DNA of 64,000 bases from Azolla caroliniana (taxonomy: Eukaryota; Polypodiophyta). Under the pieces are notes generated by a model. The model did no database searches, was not told the origin of the DNA, and was given only the letters and a program-made list of their open reading frames with translations. The stretch covers positions 19,034,001-19,098,000 of the forward strand of contig JBHGNT010000013.1 of NCBI GenBank assembly GCA_043228905.1, given 5' to 3'. Of this stretch, positions 56,101 to 64,000 are shown in pieces. The translations under genes and the position numbers were made by a program. The first letter of the stretch is position 1. Every line of letters starts with the position of its first letter.

Positions 56101-57180
56101 GTGGAGTACAAGTGTAGAGCCACCTGCAAGGTTGAGCTCTACTATGCCGATTCCGATGATGTCACAGTGTTGTGAGTTGCCGACTCGAACTGAGTCGGAG
56201 TGACGGATCGTATATTGCCGAAATTGGGATCGATGAGGAGTCACGTGAAATGACGCGCCCGAATCCAAGAGCCACGTGCTCGATTCTTCAGTCGTGAGCA
56301 GAACTTCTGATCCGACTGGATTTTCGATTGATAGTATATTCGGGTCGTCCGGTAGTACATCAGCTGAGAAGCTGACGTAATTGATCTCCTCATGCCGGCC
56401 ACTCTTCTTGTTGTTCTTGTTCTTGAGTGCGCGGCAGTCGGCTTTGATGTGTCCGGGTTTCTTGCAGTAGTTGCAGATTCGGTTATCCCGTGACTGGCTC
56501 CGTCTTCGCTGATTGTTCGGCGGCCGTGAGTAATCTCTTCCTCGTATGTTCGATCGGTCTGTCGAACCTTGTACTACGTAAGCGTCGTCTGTTGAGTCTT
56601 TGGCAAAAGACTTTCTCCGAGCTGCTTCGGTCAGGATTGCGCTCGTGACTTCGGAGTATTTAACAGCCGTGGTTGACGCGTTGCACACGGTTGTGACGAA
56701 AGTTTCCCATGATGAGGGAAGGCTACTCATGAGTATCATTGCTCTGAGTTCATCCTCGATTGCCGTCCCCTGTGACGAGATTTGGGAGCTTATGCTTTCG
56801 TACTCATTGAGGTGTGCTTGAACCGAATCGGATTCTTTCATCCGCAAGTTGTAGAGTCGCCGGATCAGAAACATCTTTGTTGCGGCGACCTTCTTTTCGT
56901 AAGTGTCCGACAGTGTTTTCCACAGTTCAAATGCTGTCGTACACGATTGCACCGTAAAGTATACCGATTCCGATAGGTGCATCCGAATCGTGGCGCGGAC
57001 GATTCTGTCCAGCTTCTGCCACTCAATTGGTTTGTATCCTTCTGGAGGTTCTTCATTTTCGATGGGATCGATTTGCCCCTTGACTATGAGATAGTCCTGC
57101 ATTTGCTCCTTCCAGAAGTTAAAGTTCGATCCATCGAACTTTCGTAGACTCATTTCTGACGAGCCGGATGTTGATGCCAT
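53197..57180 (-). CDS. Copia-5 gag-pol polyprotein, intact
   Basis: 1327 residues from the ATG at 57178-57180 to a TAG at 53197-53199; the codon before the ATG is TTG and I do not use it. Domains: UBN2-type gag (about 10-200); CCHC knuckle CNYCKKPGHIKADC (about 235-248); protease LLDSGASFH (about 303-309); integrase with HSDVCG (about 491), TDNGGEF (about 557) and EQNGIAER (about 590); RT with LDVKTAFLHG (about 925) and YVDD (about 1011); RNase H with TDSDFAGC (about 1195) and TEAEYVAASDA (about 1235), ending in DSQGAVALSKN and NVADGMTK. All catalytic residues I can check are present. It is related to, but clearly distinct from, Copia-2: about 30 residues shorter and different throughout gag. 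Confidence 0.96.
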   Translation of the reverse strand: MASTSGSSEMSLRKFDGSNFNFWKEQMQDYLIVKGQIDPIENEEPPEGYKPIEWQKLDRIVRATIRMHLSESVYFTVQSCTTAFELWKTLSDTYEKKVAATKMFLIRRLYNLRMKESDSVQAHLNEYESISSQISSQGTAIEDELRAMILMSSLPSSWETFVTTVCNASTTAVKYSEVTSAILTEAARRKSFAKDSTDDAYVVQGSTDRSNIRGRDYSRPPNNQRRRSQSRDNRICNYCKKPGHIKADCRALKNKNNKKSGRHEEINYVSFSADVLPDDPNILSIENPVGSEVLLTTEESSTWLLDSGASFHVTPHRSQFRQYTIRHSDSVRVGNSQHCDIIGIGIVELNLAGGSTLVLHNVRHVPELSRPLISVGQLDEDGIRAGFSSGGWTLHRGNLLLARGPKIHSLYPLHVTLREGNLFLVDIPVSSLWHRRLGHLSKAGITHLSRAGYIPKLSFSDHQFCEHCQYGKQAAASHPTSAPRETRPLDLVHSDVCGPMPHQSLGGASYFVSFIDDSTRKVWAYPIRTKDRVFSIFTDWLAMVENQTDRKLKCFRTDNGGEFKSEEFVKFCRQRGIRRELTAPHSPEQNGIAERMNRTIQERTVFRLQHSGLSDGFWAEALLTAVHIINMSPSRPLGLQIPQELWIGSKPNYDKLRIFGCEAYALIPKDDRRKLAPRSRKCIFLGYGSDGEMGYRLWDPERRQIVRSSDVVFNESAMNPSVEKPIEVRRVTFSDVPTLQEGPALNTRSASRVAEPYSTDSDNSDSAQQNNSLSDHPTTIPDATSPIIPRRSERLSQPPERYSPGIFFTDAGEPTSYEEASTSVDSATWHLAMESEMHSIRANKTWDLVELPRNQRALPCKWVYRLKETSDSTTPKYKARLVAKGFRQEYGVDFDEIFSPVVKMTTLRFLLGVVAADNLELIQLDVKTAFLHGDLEEEIYMEQPKGFVAPGQEHLVCRLRKSLYGLKQAPRQWYKKFDDFIQSIGFSKSDEDHCLFTNTAQDGSPIFLIIYVDDMLISGRHAGELADLVRQLRLKFAMKDLGPARHILGMKISRHRDKRHLFLSQTDYIGRVLERFNMQSAKSASTPLPMNLRLSQRDCPASGPEGEDMKSVPYAPAVGSLMYLMVATRPDISHAVGVVSRFMHNPGRSHWNAVKHVFRYLAGTKDHGILFGPNRTSGVVGYTDSDFAGCIDSRKSTTGYCFKFGNGAISWKSKLQECTATSTTEAEYVAASDAAKEALWLGRLAHTFRQVDHDSAPVVYSDSQGAVALSKNPVHHNASKHIDVRYHFVRDCVISGKIGLEKISTTDNVADGMTKCLSADRFRSLRH

Positions 57181-57752
57181 CAAATTGGGTTTCGGTTGAC
57201 GAAGCTCGGTTCGGAGTTGACTACGAGCCTTGTTGGAGTGCAGCCGGTTGGCTCACCCGATATCGTTCTAGTCGGATTTGAACCCGAGTCGGTTCGGCTT
57301 CGGAACTTGCTCGAATTGACTCCGGTAACTTGAGGGACAGAACCGACTGGTCTTCCCGAATGTCGCCGAGTCGGAGTGAGCCCGGTTCGATTCGGATATA
57401 TATGCCGAATACCGATTATTGAAACCGATTATCTGGACTGATTCGGCTTCGGTTGACTGCAGCGATGAGAGAGACGGATCCGACTGATCCTCCCGAATGT
57501 CGATCAGCCAGATGAAGCACGAATTTGGGTTGTTGTCAGAGTTGCACAAGGGGATTTCACCTCGAGCGGTTACGATCACAGGGGACAGAGTACAACCTGC
57601 TGGCTTACTCCAAGCAAGGGGATCTAACGCGATGAGGTGCAAACCTCGTTTTTGTTCTTCTTCTCTCTTTCTTCGAATGACGCGAATACTGTGCAGGCCG
57701 TGTTGAGGTGAAGAACCGAATGTTGTGCAGGCGGTGATGACGGCCGAACCTT
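57181..57752 (-). other. Copia-5 untranslated leader
   Basis: About 570 bp between primer site and gag ATG. Short frames occur in it, one joined to the LTR, but none shows gag features. It is rich in CGG/CCG-type triplets, like the coding part. Confidence 0.6.
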
Positions 57753-57764
57753 GCTCTGATACCA
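57753..57764 (-). other. Copia-5 primer-binding site
   Basis: Read on minus, TGGTATCAGAGC lies about two bases from the 5' LTR and matches initiator tRNA-Met. Confidence 0.92.
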
Positions 57765-57766
57765 GA

Positions 57767-58044
57767 TGTTGTAGGCGAGGAAGGTCGTCAATGCGGAAGA
57801 TCGAGAAGCATTCGATCCCTGTTTCTTCCCTGTGTATGATAGAATGTAGGTCGTTGCACAGAGAGAGAGAGAGACAAAAAACTCTATATTCCAATAGACA
57901 AGAATACAACAATCCAACCTTACAAAAAGGTTACAAGGTCACTATATATAGTGACTGACTTAGGGCAATTACCCTTTATGCTAATTACATAAATGGCCAA
58001 AACGGGATAGTGTGAATACGTCCATTATACACATGTATTCGACA
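57767..58044 (-). repeat. Copia-5 5' LTR
   Basis: 278 bp, apparently identical to 52696-52973 in a base-by-base reading. It is followed on plus by the target repeat ATGGC. Confidence 0.96.
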
Positions 58045-58049
58045 ATGGC

Positions 58050-60457
58050 GTACCTGTCGTTGGCCTCTCAAAACCCATTCCAATTGAAGCCATCCACGGG
58101 TGCGTCCTCTCGTCAGGTGCAATTACTCAAGCTACAATCCCATTAGGGCTTCGGGTGGGCTCACACCAGGAGGAGCTCACCTTTTACCTCATCGCATCTC
58201 CTCGACATCCGATCGTCTTAGGACTAACGTGGTTGGAGGCGCACAATCCAACAGTGAATTGGTGCAACCGCTCGATCACATTTAGCAAGCCAAGATGCTC
58301 GTGCAAAAGTATGAAGGTAAATTCAGTTTCCTATCCTTCGGAGACGGTCGACTCCGAATTGACTACCCCATCATCGGTCCAGGATGGGTTTGTTTGTGGC
58401 GCCATTTCTAACACACTCCATGTTATTCTCGAAAAATACCAACACTTCTCCGACGTATTTGAAAAATGTAATGTTGATCGTTTGCCTGAACACCGACTCT
58501 ACGACTGTCCGATTGATCTTCAAAAAGGTGCGTGTCCACCCTTTGGTCATCTATATGCGTTGTCTGCACCAGAGTTGAAGGCCCTTCGTGTGTATCTCGA
58601 TGAGAACCTCGAGAAAGGATTTATTCAACCTTCTAAGTCACCAGCCGGGGCCCCCATTTTATTTGTGAAGAAGAAGGACGGCTCTCTACGCTTATGCGTC
58701 GACTACCGAGGTCTCAACAAACTCACTGTGCGCAACCGCTATCCACTACCTCTGATCCCCGAACTCCTTGATCGGCTCCGAGTTGCGCGTGTCTTCTCCA
58801 AAGTTGATCTGCGTGGAGTGTACAATCTAGTACGCATCAAGCCGGGGGATGAATGGAAAACCGCATTTCGAACACGGTATGGGCATTTCGAATACAAGGT
58901 AATGCCTTCTGGTCTTACTAACGCTCCCGCAGGTTTTCAACATATGATGAACGATATATTCCGGGAATATCTTGATCTTTTTGTTGTCATTTACCTCGAT
59001 GATATTCTCATTTTCTCACCAAACATGGAGGAGCACACTCGCCAAGTCCGATTAGTTCTTGCCAAACTTCACAAGCATGGCCTTTATGCCAAAGGCGAGA
59101 AATGCGAGTTCGACCGTACCTCAATCGAATTTCCGGGCTACATCATCTCACCCACTGGCGTTACCATGGATATGAAGAAGGTCTCTGTCATTCAGGTGTG
59201 GGCGACTCCAAGGCGACTTAAAGATGTGCAATCCTTCCTCGGCTTCGCGAATTTTTACCGTCGCTTCATCAAGGGGTTTTTCACCCTAGCACAACCTCTT
59301 ATCGCTCTCACCCATAAAGACACTCCATTTTTATGGACCTCGGAGACGCAAAATGCGTTCGACTCACTCAAATACGCATTCATCACTGCCCCGGTGCTGC
59401 TACATGCCGACCCCACAAAACCCTTCCAAGTCGAAACCGATGCCTCTGACTTTGCCATTGGCGCCATCTTATCCCAAGCAGACGACAACAACCTAATGCA
59501 CCGAGTGGCTTACTATTCCCGAGTGCTTCTATCATTGTTGCCTTTGAAGAATGGCAACCCTACTTGGCCGGCGCACAACATCGTGTCCAGGTAGTGACTG
59601 ATCATAAAAATTTAGTTTATTTTTCCACCACTCGTACTTTGAATCGAAGGCAAGCCCGCTGGTCGACATTTCTCGCCGACTACGATTTTGAGATCGTATT
59701 TCGATCTGGTGGCCAACATGGGAAGGCTGATGCCCTTTCTCGCCGAGCTGACCTTGCACTCCGCCCTGGGGATGCTACTTATGCTCAACAATCTAGAAGT
59801 TTGTTGAAACCCGACCAATTGCATCTTTTTGCCACTTGTATGTTGCAGGATGATTCTTTACTCCAACAAATCACTGATGCATCCAAGACCGATGCGTTCG
59901 CCAACGAGATTCGAGATAGTCTGCAAAACCCCTCCAAGGCGACCAAAAGGAAGGATCTTGACACCTTCACCATACAAGAGGGTTTGTTGTTCCGAGATCA
60001 TCTCTTATACGTCCCAGAGGGCCCATGTCGCACCCGGGTGTTGCGGGAATGCCACGATGACCCACTTGCAGGTCATTTCGAGGTCGCAAAAACCCTCGAG
60101 CTAATCTCTCGGGGGTATTGGTGGCCACAACCATGGAAGTTGGTCAAAGAATACATAAAGAGTTGTGAGGTTTGTGCTCGTTCCAAAGCCATTCATCATC
60201 GGCCATACGGCTTACTACAGCCGCTTCCATGTCCTCGTCGTCCTTGGGCCTCTATCTCTATGGACCTGATAACTGATCTACCCTTGGTCAATAGCTATGA
60301 CTCGGTGTTGGTCGTTGTCGATCGGTTTACGAAGATGGCTCACTTCACTCCATGCTCCAAAACCATTTCCGGAGAAGGAATGGTACATCTACTACTCAAC
60401 AATGTGGTACGCTTGCATGGACTCCCCGATGATGTCATCTCGGATCGCAGACCCTAG
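58050..60457 (+). pseudogene. Gypsy-2 protease end, RT, RNase H and integrase start
   Basis: The frame resumes from the protease (GVPVVGL; HPIVLGLTWLEAHNP near 58210-58255) into RT at 58430-59200 with FVKKKDGSLRLCVDYRGLN (about 58660-58720), KVMPSGLTNAP (about 58900) and YLDD (58992-59003), then RNase H with ETDASDFAIGAILSQ (about 59430). A small shift near 59560 moves to the frame 59564-60457, which carries the RNase H end (DYDFEIVFRSGGQHGKADALSR), an HHCC zinc finger (H-x...CEVCARSK, about 60040-60190) and integrase core with MDLITDLP (about 60260) and SDRRP. A TAG at 60455-60457 stops it where Gln is expected. Overall well preserved. Confidence 0.9.
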
Positions 60458-61373
60458 TTTGTCTCTCACTTCTGGCAGCGCCTGCTACAAACTTTAGGCA
60501 TCTCTGTCAAGTTTTCCTCTGCTTATCACCCCCAAACTGACGGGCAAACGGACCATGTCAACCAAATCCTTGAGCAGTATCTTCGGTGCTCGGTTAGTTA
60601 CCAACAAGATGATTGGGTCAACTTACTTTCGCTCGCGGAATTTGCCTACAATAATTCTCTCCATGCATCGACTGGCGTCACTCCCTTCTTTGCCAACTAT
60701 GGTTTACATCCTCGCTTCAACATTTCCCTTCCTACCACTTCCGTGAACCCTTCGGCGGAGGATCGCGCCCACATTTTGGAAGAACTACATCATGATTTAT
60801 CCTTGGAGCTTAGTCTTGCTAGTGAACGATACAAGAAGCAGGTTGATCGCCATCGATCTTCCAGTCCACACTTTGTCGTTGGAGACATGGTCTGGTTGTT
60901 ACGTCGACACATCTCTACTACTCGTCCATGTGCGAACTTGATTACAAGAAGTTGGAACCATTCCGTATCATCGAGTGCATCAATCCCGCGCCTTCCGGCT
61001 CGCCCTTCCATCCCACTTCCGGATTCACGATGTTTTTCATGTCTCCCTCCTCGAACCCCATTATGCTTCACAACTCCCAGGACGTCAGGCCCCACCACCA
61101 CCACCTATGCAATTGACGACAGGGGAGGAATACGAGGTCGACCAAATCCTTGACTCGCGTTGGCACCGTCGACACTTGCAATACCTCGTCCTATGGAGGG
61201 GTTACCACATGTCTGAGGCCATGTGGGAACCATCGGAAAATTTACAAAATGCCCCAGAAGTCGTCCAAGATTTTCATCACCGATATCCCCACAAACCAGC
61301 GGCCGATTTGGGAAGGCGACATAGGAGGGGGGATAATGTCAAGATTCGAACTCTTGACACGACCATGTTATAA
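60458..61373 (+). pseudogene. Gypsy-2 integrase end and chromodomain
   Basis: After the TAG the frame continues with the core (AYHPQTDGQT...). The third catalytic residue is changed: the codon at 60551-60553 is GAC (Asp) where Glu is standard. A shift near 60930 leads to the frame ending at 61373, which has a C-terminal chromodomain at about 61127-61290 (YEVDQIL, YLVLWRGY, MWEPSENL). The aromatic residues of the methyl-lysine cage (Tyr, Trp, Tyr) are in place. In other chromoviruses this domain guides integration to modified chromatin. Confidence 0.88.
61323..61332 (+). other. Gypsy-2 polypurine tract
   Basis: AGGAGGGGGG lies four bases before the 3' LTR at 61337. Confidence 0.8.
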
Positions 61374-61690
61374 TCTAGTATTATGAGTTAACCAAGATAT
61401 CTAGTACATAGTTATGTATATAATTGGTCCTTATTATTTTGCTAGCATCATGTGCATAGTTGCACCCTTGTAGTATTTACACTTGGCACATGCATGCATA
61501 CCTACATGCTCTATTGTAGATTCACATGCGTGCAACAAGTATGCATGCCATGTAGTATAAATAGAGGAGTTCACCTTGAATTCCTTCAAGGTGAACAACA
61601 CCAGTTATGGAGTCTTTCCTTTAATACTATCTTCTTTCTTGTCCATTTGGTTATCTTCTTGCTTGTCTCTTGAGCTTATGATCCGTGACA
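61337..61690 (+). repeat. Gypsy-2 3' LTR
   Basis: 354 bp from TGTCAAGATTCG to GATCCGTGACA, with the hairpin at 61570-61595 in the TTCC-loop form. Followed by the CTTAC target repeat. Confidence 0.95.
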
Positions 61691-61695
61691 CTTAC

Positions 61696-62132
61696 GTACT
61701 TAAACGCTTAGGTATTCAAGACACACACAGTGAATTAGCCATAGCTATACACAGGAAATCAGAGAAGATAGAATTCTATTATCAGGTGTTTCTTTACATT
61801 CCCAAAATTACACGCACCCCTATCAGAGGTTTTTCTGCCCTTTATATACACAGGGTCTATTTAGCCGTTCACGCTTCCTGCGTGAACCGTTACATGCGTT
61901 ATGCTCCTATATTATTTCCTATTCCTATGCTTTTGTCCGTCGGTTACTATTCCGGTGGACAACACCTGGCACGCCTGTGGGACAGTGCCCTGGCACGTCG
62001 GACCCATCCCGTTAATCCTCTTCCAAAATGGCCCGGATGTTTGGCTCTGCTGCGGTGTCCGCGTCCGTAGGTGACGTAGGGCCCGTAGGTGCATCGTGGT
62101 GTGGCTCCCCTATTTGGTGGGGCCGCTCAACA
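61696..62132 (-). repeat. Copia-4 3' LTR, part 2
   Basis: Read on minus, it starts TGTTGAGCGGCCCC after the purine tract AGTGGGAG (62133-62140) and continues to the Gypsy-2 target site. Joined to 51055-51225 it gives an LTR of about 608 bp. Confidence 0.8.
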
Positions 62133-62396
62133 CTCCCACTCAAGCTCAACTTGAGGTTGGATCCTAGTGTCAGTCTTTGTGTCAGTCGGTTCTTCCAACT
62201 GACTTCTCCTGGCGTCGCTCCGCCTTCCTCGCGCTCCTCGTCCGATCCGGTTCTATTTGCCGCGACCCCTCTTGTTCTGCGCGCCTCGACCTTCTCGGTC
62301 GGTATGTCTGCTCAATAGGCCCCTCTCAGCTCCTTTGTTGCTATGACTCCGGCGCTTATCAATCCGTCGGTTCCTCCGCGATGGCATCGACTTCCA

Positions 62397-64000
62397 CTAC
62401 ATCCGTGTCTGCTTGGCCTTGAATTGATCCGGTTCTTCTGAATCTGTCTGTTGAACCGAATCGACTGTCTCCGATTCGTTCCATCTCTTGTCCGAATCGG
62501 TTGCTCCCGATTCGTCTTCTGGTTCCAAGCCCTTCACCACATTAGACCATGTCCGAGTCTTGGCCTTCTTCCTTCGGTCGGCTCTGTCCTTCTTGACTCT
62601 GCCGCCTTCTGTTCTTCCCTCACCAGCGCAATCGGTAGTCTCTTTGCCTTTGCCCGTTCCGGTGTCTTTGCCCGTTCTCCCCCTCAAGTGTGGCACGTCG
62701 AGATGCTGAACACCAAGGATGTCGGTAAAGTGCTGCAACTTGTCCGATCCGAGCAGCTTGGTGAAGATGTCGGCAACTTGCCGATCCGTGTGAACATACC
62801 GTAGTTCAACTTCACCGCTCAGGACCCGCTCATGCACAAAGTGATAATGCACTTCTATGTGCTTCGTGCGAGCATGGAACACAGGGTTCTTGGCGAGTTG
62901 AATGCTGCTTATGTTGTCGCAGTAGACCAGAATCGGGGTCGGTACCTCGATCCATAAGTCTTGCAGTAGTCATCGAAGCCAAATGGTTTCATAGGTGGCA
63001 ATGGTAGCGCCCCAATACTCAGCCTTAGTGCTCAACAGAGCAACTGTTGGCTGCTTTTTGCTGCTCCACGCAACAGCCGCGCTACCTAGGGAAAACATAT
63101 AACCAGAGGTTGATCGGCGATTTGATGCATCGCTAGCCCAGTCGGCATCCGTGTAACCGACGAGCTCTTCGGTTATACCTCACCGGTATAACAGTCCCCG
63201 GTCCTTCGTTCCGCTTACATATTGCAGTATCCGTTGCACGCATTGAAGGTGCTCCACGGGCGGCTTCTGCATGAACTGACTTATCATCCCGACCGGATAG
63301 CTGATGTCAGGGCGTGTGATAGTCAGGTAAATAAGGCTTCTGACAATTTGTCGGAACCGTTTCTCGTTGTAGGCCGGTCCGGAGTTGGGACAGAGCTTCT
63401 GGTTCTGGTCCAATGGTGTGGAGACAGGTCGACATTCTATCATGCCGAACTTGTACAACATATTCAAGACATAATGTCGTTGTGAGAGTAATATGCCATC
63501 GGGGGTTCGGATCACCTCGATCCCAAGAAAATAATGAAGGTCCCCCAGGTCCTTCATCTCAAATGAGTCCGACAACAGGGACTTGACACAGTTGATTTCT
63601 GGAACACCCGGTCCGGTGATGACTAGATCATCAACATACAACAGTATACATACCGGACCGGCTGAGCCTTGCCAGATGAACAATGAAGAGTCCGATTTGG
63701 AGGCCACAAACCCCATCTTACGCAACCGGTGCGTGATTTTCGCATTCCAAGCTTGAGGGGCTTGCTTCAGGCCGTACAACAACTTCTTCAGTCGGCATAC
63801 CGCCGACTTGTTCATCTCCGATTGAAAACCGAGAGGCTGAGTCATAAAGACTTCTTCTTCAAGATCACCTTGAAGAAATGCATTCTTCACATCCATCTGA
63901 TGAAGATGCCACCCCCTTGCCGCAGCAACCGCCAGCACCACACGGACCGTCGTCATCTTCGCTACCGAAGCGAAGGTCTCGTCGTAGTCGATTCTATGGG
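62397..64000 (-). pseudogene. Copia-4 pol: reverse transcriptase and RNase H with stops and a long C-terminal extension
   Basis: The frame enters from the right edge in RT. QMDVKNAFLQG (about 63880), LYGLKQAP (about 63750) and YVDD (about 63620) are intact. A TGA at 63180-63182 interrupts it before RNase H (YTDADWASDASNRRSTSGY, about 63100-63160), and a second TGA lies near 62972, where the neighbouring codons suggest an Arg CGA was changed. RNase H ends with ARTKHIEVHYHFV and ADIFTKLL (about 62760-62880). About 100 further residues follow, rich in Lys, Arg, Glu and Asp, ending in a TGA near 62397. Such an extension is not part of the usual copia polyprotein. Confidence 0.85.

Larger units (their letters stand above)
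52696..58044 (-). mobile_element. Copia-5: intact and very young Ty1/copia retrotransposon inside Gypsy-2
   Basis: 5349 bp, flanked by ATGGC at 52691-52695 and 58045-58049. The two 278-bp LTRs appear identical, gag-pol is open, and the primer site and polypurine tract are intact. Removing it with one target copy restores the Gypsy-2 protease frame across the site. It is the innermost and youngest layer of the nest. Confidence 0.97.
51226..61690 (+). mobile_element. Gypsy-2: Ty3/gypsy chromovirus of Tf1/sushi type, hosting Copia-5
   Basis: 10.5 kb including the Copia-5 insertion, about 5.1 kb without it. It is flanked by CTTAC at 51221-51225 and 61691-61695. LTRs of 353 and 354 bp differ at about seven positions, one indel and an inverted hairpin loop. 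In place of a tRNA site it has a self-complementary primer site. Gag, protease, RT, RNase H, integrase and a C-terminal chromodomain are all recognisable, with a few stops and shifts. Confidence 0.93.
51055..64000 (-). mobile_element. Copia-4: Ty1/copia element, 3' half in window, hosting Gypsy-2
   Basis: The minus-strand element enters from the right edge. Its 3' LTR is 51055-51225 plus 61696-62132 (about 608 bp), split by Gypsy-2. The left end abuts LINE-A copy 2 at 51054. The pol 3' half lies at 62397-64000. The 5' LTR, gag and integrase lie outside the window, so the target duplication cannot be checked. Confidence 0.85.

Overview
The window is plant nuclear DNA from a repeat-rich genome. 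The evidence is one three-finger C2H2 zinc-finger gene of the plant ZAT type with a C-terminal EAR motif (3539-5923, minus), set in AT-rich intergenic DNA full of (CT)n, (CA)n and poly(G/C) tracts, and Ty1/copia elements primed by initiator tRNA-Met. The species cannot be read from the sequence. The mix of element types would suit a fern, lycophyte or gymnosperm better than a small angiosperm genome, but that is inference. Apart from the zinc-finger gene, every coding stretch I can recognise belongs to a retroelement.

Layout. 1-3538: no recognised gene; one perfect 150-bp tandem duplication. 3539-7680: ZAT-like gene with a microsatellite-rich upstream region. 7681-9900: no gene. 9901-18438: Copia-1, a decayed element with 5-bp target duplications (ATTAT), whose 5' LTR was split by LINE sequence (LINE-A fragment on plus, LINE-B fragment on minus) and whose gag was split by a solo LTR. 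18444-21807: nothing recognised. 21808-24110: decayed LINE-C on minus. 24172-29593: Copia-2, apparently intact, inserted inside the target duplication of a second, 5'-truncated LINE-C copy (29607-30214, plus). 30233-34416: nothing recognised. 34417-37740: Copia-3, 3'-truncated, fused to a truncated LINE-D (37745-39508, minus). 39509-47246: Gypsy-1, decayed, minus strand, carrying a 609-bp insertion with a tRNA-like promoter. 47247-48258: nothing recognised. 48259-64000: a nest four levels deep.

The nest reads from outside inwards: LINE-A copy 2 (minus, with a solo LTR inside it) was entered at 51055 by Copia-4 (minus, running off the right edge). The 3' LTR of Copia-4 was entered at 51226 by Gypsy-2, a plus-strand chromodomain element. 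The protease region of Gypsy-2 was entered at 52696 by Copia-5 (minus), whose two 278-bp LTRs look identical and whose 1327-codon gag-pol is open. Target duplications CTTAC (Gypsy-2) and ATGGC (Copia-5) fix the order of events.

The most notable signal is in Gypsy-2. It has no tRNA primer site. Instead the 11 bases two nucleotides past its 5' LTR are the exact reverse complement of an 11-base stretch of the LTR that lies about 30 bp below its TATA box, where the transcript should begin. This is the arrangement of the self-priming Tf1/sushi elements, and the gag, RT and chromodomain sequences look Tf1/sushi-like as well. The same spot forms an 11-bp hairpin whose 4-base loop is inverted between the two LTRs. 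Other points of interest are a LINE family that ends in (CT)n rather than poly(A), a 28-bp minisatellite that holds the only differences I see between the Copia-2 LTRs, and repeated loss of frame through changes that look like deamination of methylated cytosine.
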